From CAKVON01 sp902475665 (GTDB lineage Bacteria > Actinomycetota > Coriobacteriia > Coriobacteriales > Atopobiaceae), in contig JAWQCY010000002.1 in the NCBI GenBank assembly GCA_036321795.1, positions 186,001-250,000 on the forward strand: 64,000 bases of DNA. The letters are read 5' to 3'. Positions 61,501-64,000 of the stretch are shown in pieces. The translations under genes were made by a program, and so were the position numbers. Below the pieces are notes generated by a model that saw only the letters and a program-made list of their open reading frames with translations, was not told the origin of the DNA and made no database searches. Within the stretch, counting starts at the first letter, position 1. Each line of letters starts with the position of its first letter.

Positions 61501-61582
61501 TCTGGGCGCGGATGCTGTCCAGGCAGCGCCCGATGAAGTCTTCGACGTTATAGGCGGGAACGACCAGGGAGATCCTTGGCAT
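58535..61582 (-). CDS. Three-domain glycosyltransferase: GT2, DUF4422, GT8
   Basis: A 1,015-residue cytoplasmic enzyme. Domain 1 (~1-220) is GT2: ISLVVPAYNVEDFIGRCLDS, and DGDDE as the metal-binding aspartates. The middle (~395-650) is DUF4422: ILVTTHKRVDHPMG, GFCHYRRYFNF. The third (~680-950) is GT8: VPVVFASDDGYVPMLTTTIF, the DxD motif YLDCDLIVRGD and HYAGYEKPW. Three catalytic units in one chain could build an oligosaccharide stepwise. ATG 61582 has AGGAAGG upstream. It is followed by the U32 gene and preceded by a GT4 gene, all on one strand, suggesting a surface-glycan cluster that extends beyond the window. Confidence 0.9.
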   Translation of the reverse strand: MPRISLVVPAYNVEDFIGRCLDSIRAQSFEDYEVYVVDDASTDGTVAAIERNIYGDNRFVCIRLTENRGLHVVRKVGLEACKGDYTLFLDGDDELAPGMLAELDTQARATGADVLHYGITVVGERGVTDSDAQSFADFINNPTADLFGPAIVRSIFEEGYYETDWRATQRLVKTPLMKRAFDAMTDERLERAEDGYEVFVLSALAEHQAPAEKCRGYVYHYGIGVTGASAVSAERFGRFCEQFKACIDATRDFVAQRGDDEALLAGYHGMRRKMLELLANDWLVRVGDEEKGEAASHLVETFGAAAGGCELWRIVRDRAYDFVAKGFPPAADDPLTLYADIASAFPASEGGRGDVARYERTRRAAETHLRQVDDMRVREEYASEPVRILVTTHKRVDHPMGTCHQLVQVGPSLKDPGSRFHGALHDDDGENITDLNPMYCEMTVQYWAWKNVRADYVGFCHYRRYFNFSGNTYPENPYGEVMDDYIDAHAVDRYGLDDETVRSCVEGYDVITTGFHDLRAIPGKFSTPYEHYSKAPLLHIADIDRMVEIIAEQQPDYVRDAKEFLNGHESCFCNMYIMRNEIFQAYCEWIFPILEAFTESTDMSHYSKEALRTPGHLAERLFNIYYRHAMRTGAGWKTKQLQCVHFERSDRAYDLEPAIMAHPEAMGREVVPVVFASDDGYVPMLTTTIFSMLCNASRDRFYDIVVLERNIDYRNKRDIESLVAEFGCACVRFVNVERMIDGYDLSTNNEHISLETYYRFLVQEILSSYDKVLYLDCDLIVRGDVAELYDTPLGDNLLAAAHDIDYLGNLNMNDGKRMRYTTDVLGLADPYAYFQAGVLVLNTREMRLLHSVPEWMRIVSDANYIYDDQDILNAECQGRVTFLPFDWNVMHDCGGRVDAVFKFAPGDVFDAYNASRRDPKIVHYAGYEKPWVNPACDFATQYWGYARRMPFYEQLVAKLAANVAGAGGVRRGPVEHEKAVSPESPIRRIVDPIAPYGSARREVLKSIGRAVQGKK

Positions 61583-61744
61583 GGGAAATCCTTCCTGCAC
61601 CGCACGGCGGGGACGAACGGCCCGACCGGCGCGACTCTCACGATGTCCTTATCGCAGTCAAGTTTATGACAACGCCCGGCCGTGCCCCGCGTCACATCAG
61701 CCGCACGGCGCGGTTGCAGGCAATGCCCACATGCCAAAAGCTGC

Positions 61745-61754
61745 CGAGAAGTGC
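61745..61754 (+). repeat. Copy of the CGAGAAGTGC motif (intergenic)
   Basis: The full context CTGCCGAGAAGTGCCG is the best match to the extended consensus. It lies 10 bases downstream of the stop of the GT4 gene. Confidence 0.8.
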
Positions 61755-61764
61755 CGTCGCGTCG

Positions 61765-63090
61765 CTAGTGCCTCGCGATGTCGCGCAGCGCGCGCGGAAG
61801 CGACGTCAGGGCACGCCCGACCTTGAACGAGACGGACCCAGTGACGGCCTCGAGCTCGACGCGTGCCTCGTCACGCTCGCGCAGGGCGGCGTCCCGGGCG
61901 GCCTGTGCCTCGTCAAGCTGGGAGGCCTTGCGCTCGAAGAAGCGCCTGTAGCCCAGAAGCGCACCGCGGGCGAAGTGCCTGGCATCCTCGTCGCCCCAAA
62001 CGTCCGCGGGCTCGCGCGAACCCACCACGCCAAGGACACGCTCCCAGCACGCGGTGACGTCCACGTCGCAGACCTCGTCGAAGCGACGTTGCACGGCACG
62101 CGAGCGCTCGGCGTAGCCCTGCGGGTCAAGCGCACGGGCGAGCGCCGCCGCCATGGCGTCGCAGTCGCGCCACGCGACCTGCTCGACGCCAGCGCAGTCG
62201 CGCGCGAGCTCGACGTTGGGCATCTCGAAGGTCACGCAGGGCAGGCCCTCGTGCATGGCCTCGGCGAGCGACAGGCAGAATCCCTCGACGGGCGAGGTGA
62301 TCATGAAGGCGTCCGCCGCATCGAGCCAGGGCGTGACGTCGGGCACCTCCCCCGCGAAGTCGACGGCATCCGCCACGCCAAGCTCGGCCGCGAGGCGCTC
62401 GCACCTCTCGAGCTCGGCGGGAAAGCCACCGCCCACCATGGAGAGGGTCGCGCCCCGCACCGTCTCGCGCAGCTTGGCGAACGCGCGGATCGCGAGGTCG
62501 GGGCACTTCTCGACAGGGTCGAGGCGGGCAACCCACACCACGCGGGAGCCCTGCGGGGACTCGCGCGGCTCGCCGGTGGCGCCCAGCCAGTCGATGACGG
62601 GATTGGGGATCGAGAAGACCCTGCCGCACAGCAGCCTCCAGAAGGGGACGTCGGCGGGGCTCAGGCACACCACTGCGTCGGCGAGCTCGGCGCAGGTCTC
62701 CATCACGTCGAGCATGCGCGGGCCATCCTCCTTGTCCAGGAAGTACGACGCGATGCTGTGGCTCATGTACACCAGCGACGCGTCCGTCGCGTCGATGGCA
62801 CGGCAGTCCTCGATGGCGCGGTCCGACACGTAGCTGCCGTAGACGATCGTGTCGATGCCGAGCCCGGCCACGCTCTCGGCCCAAAAGGCAGCGCGCTCGT
62901 CGGAGTCGCGAGGAACCAGCAGGCGCTCGACGCCGGCGGGCAGCGGGTAGTCCCCGTCCTGCTCGGGGGTGTCGCAAAACAGAAAGACGCGATGGCCCGC
63001 GGCCGACAGGCGCGCCATCAGCGCGTAGGTCACGCGCTCCGCGCCGCCGACGCCGTAGCGCCAATAGTGAAAGCCAATCGTGTGGGACAT
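61765..63090 (-). CDS. GT4-family glycosyltransferase
   Basis: A 441-residue GT-B enzyme. The N-terminal domain has HYWRYGVGGAERVTYALMA near 8. The C-terminal domain has VVWVARLDPVEKCPDLAIRA near 185 and the nucleotide-sugar-binding ITSPVEGFCLSLAEAMHEG near 270 (EGFxxxxxE). The last ~60 residues form a charged coiled coil. ATG 63090 is chosen because GGAGG lies ~8 bases upstream. Upstream neighbour is the partial membrane protein, downstream the three-domain glycosyltransferase. Confidence 0.9.
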   Translation of the reverse strand: MSHTIGFHYWRYGVGGAERVTYALMARLSAAGHRVFLFCDTPEQDGDYPLPAGVERLLVPRDSDERAAFWAESVAGLGIDTIVYGSYVSDRAIEDCRAIDATDASLVYMSHSIASYFLDKEDGPRMLDVMETCAELADAVVCLSPADVPFWRLLCGRVFSIPNPVIDWLGATGEPRESPQGSRVVWVARLDPVEKCPDLAIRAFAKLRETVRGATLSMVGGGFPAELERCERLAAELGVADAVDFAGEVPDVTPWLDAADAFMITSPVEGFCLSLAEAMHEGLPCVTFEMPNVELARDCAGVEQVAWRDCDAMAAALARALDPQGYAERSRAVQRRFDEVCDVDVTACWERVLGVVGSREPADVWGDEDARHFARGALLGYRRFFERKASQLDEAQAARDAALRERDEARVELEAVTGSVSFKVGRALTSLPRALRDIARH

Positions 63091-63164
63091 TCGGCCCGCC
63101 TCCGCACTCAATCCGTTCGCCGTCATCTGGATGCACCAAACCCTCTGCACCGGAATGGGCCGCG

Positions 63165-64000
63165 CTACTCCCCCACCTTGACCACGAGCACGTCGCCGAC
63201 AAACCGGCAGGAGTCCTTCGCGGGAAACGCCCCCATGGACTCGACCTCGTCGGTGCGCGACAGCGAGGCGGCCTGCCCCTCGGACACCATGTTCACGGGA
63301 TAGCCCAGGACGTTCTCCAGATAGAACTCGTAGGTCCCGTAGTACGTCCCGACTGCCCACGCCGCCATGCCGGTGGTCCCCTCATAGCCCTTGGGCGAGA
63401 CTCCCTCGTAGCCGGGGCGCACGAAGGTGAGCGGCGACTTGTCCGAGGTTCCCACAAAGGCGACCTTGGTCTGGCCCGCGACATAGCCGTCGGTCGTCTC
63501 CATACGATCGATCACACGGGTGTAATACGACAGGGCGGTCTGCTCCTGCAACCGCTTGTTCAGGTAGAGCTGGTTGGCAAAGACCGCCTGGTTGAGGGTC
63601 ACGAGAGCGAGAAGGGCCATGGCCACGGGCGGAACGGCGGCAAGCCAGGCGCGGACGCTGCCAGCGGGCGCGGACTCGAAGCACAGTTGCAGGGACAGTG
63701 CCACCAACACGAAGAAGTACGCGTACGAGAAGGTCATCAGGTCGTGGATGAATCCCCTGGTGACGATGTACTCCCAGTTCATCATCAGCGGCAGCAACGC
63801 AAGAGCCGCGACGCACAGTGCGGCGTCGGGCGCAGGCGTCGCCTCGCGGCGAAGGCGCGCGGCGAGGCAGGCCGCCACGCAGCACGCAAGGACCAGGTAG
63901 ACCAACCTGAACACCCAGCCCTGGTAATGCAGGAGGAAGGCGAACGGATGCGCGTAGGCCCCACCCAGAAGGGCGAGGAGCTGCAGCGGGCCTGGAACCA
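63165..64000 (-). CDS. Membrane protein, possibly GtrII-type glucosyltransferase (partial)
   Basis: The frame is open to the right edge, so the N-terminal part is missing. The visible ~277 residues contain several hydrophobic helices (for example LVYLVLACCVAACLAARL and MALLALVTLNQAVFANQLYL). A ~110-residue C-terminal extracytoplasmic domain follows, with SYYTRVIDRMETTDGYVAGQ and later GYPVNMVSEGQAAS. This layout resembles GtrII-type glucosyltransferases that decorate surface polymers. The identification is tentative. It is upstream of, and codirectional with, the glycosyltransferase genes. Confidence 0.65.
   Translation of the reverse strand, partial: VPGPLQLLALLGGAYAHPFAFLLHYQGWVFRLVYLVLACCVAACLAARLRREATPAPDAALCVAALALLPLMMNWEYIVTRGFIHDLMTFSYAYFFVLVALSLQLCFESAPAGSVRAWLAAVPPVAMALLALVTLNQAVFANQLYLNKRLQEQTALSYYTRVIDRMETTDGYVAGQTKVAFVGTSDKSPLTFVRPGYEGVSPKGYEGTTGMAAWAVGTYYGTYEFYLENVLGYPVNMVSEGQAASLSRTDEVESMGAFPAKDSCRFVGDVLVVKVGE

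Overview
This window is a high-GC Gram-positive chromosome segment, most likely from a Coriobacteriia member (Olsenella, Collinsella or Atopobium relatives). That placement is inference. It rests on the roughly two-thirds GC content, the MurT/GatD peptidoglycan amidation pair next to an Asp23/AmaP cluster, sortase-type surface proteins, a type-2 GalT and ECF-type vitamin transport. No rRNA, CRISPR array, transposase or prophage gene was seen. One tRNA (Leu, UAG) is present.

Layout. Positions 1-9870 form a galactose block. A minus-strand mglBAC-type ABC importer is followed by a LacI-family regulator and a plus-strand galM-galK-galT operon. A near-identical 18-base operator-like sequence lies before mglA and before galM, with a related one before mglB. 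The binding protein looks circularly permuted relative to MglB. Positions 10069-14950 are accessory: a LuxR-type regulator, a sortase-anchored surface protein, a DEDDh exonuclease, and a scar where two divergent genes (a second surface protein and a methyltransferase) have both lost their 5' ends. Positions 15052-20254 carry a YeiH-type exporter, a P1B-like metal ATPase with a small membrane partner, and a queuosine-precursor-type transporter coupled to a short-chain dehydrogenase. Positions 20392-25600 are housekeeping: an M18 aminopeptidase, clpX, clpP, tig and the tRNA. Positions 25763-33589 are export systems: a MarR-controlled heterodimeric ABC exporter and two overlapping MATE genes. Positions 33743-43564 hold an SPFH protein, adenine deaminase, an envelope operon (AmaP, DUF2273, Asp23, MurT, GatD, a GT-C membrane protein) and a YebC regulator.

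Positions 43751-54365 look like a corrinoid acquisition locus. A cobalamin riboswitch precedes a 1,568-residue surface protein with two transcobalamin-like (DUF4430) domains and a beta-propeller. It is followed by a small anchored DUF4430 protein, EcfT and a fused double EcfA. A CbrT-like S component lies just beyond an inserted antiporter gene. Positions 54435-64000 contain lgt, a NifU-like protein, a U32 peptidase, a three-domain glycosyltransferase, a GT4 glycosyltransferase and a partial membrane protein, probably for surface glycan synthesis.

Across the whole window the 10-mer CGAGAAGTGC occurs 16 times, on both strands, in several reading frames and between genes. That is about a hundred times more than base composition predicts. 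It resembles a DNA uptake sequence or another genome-wide DNA signal.
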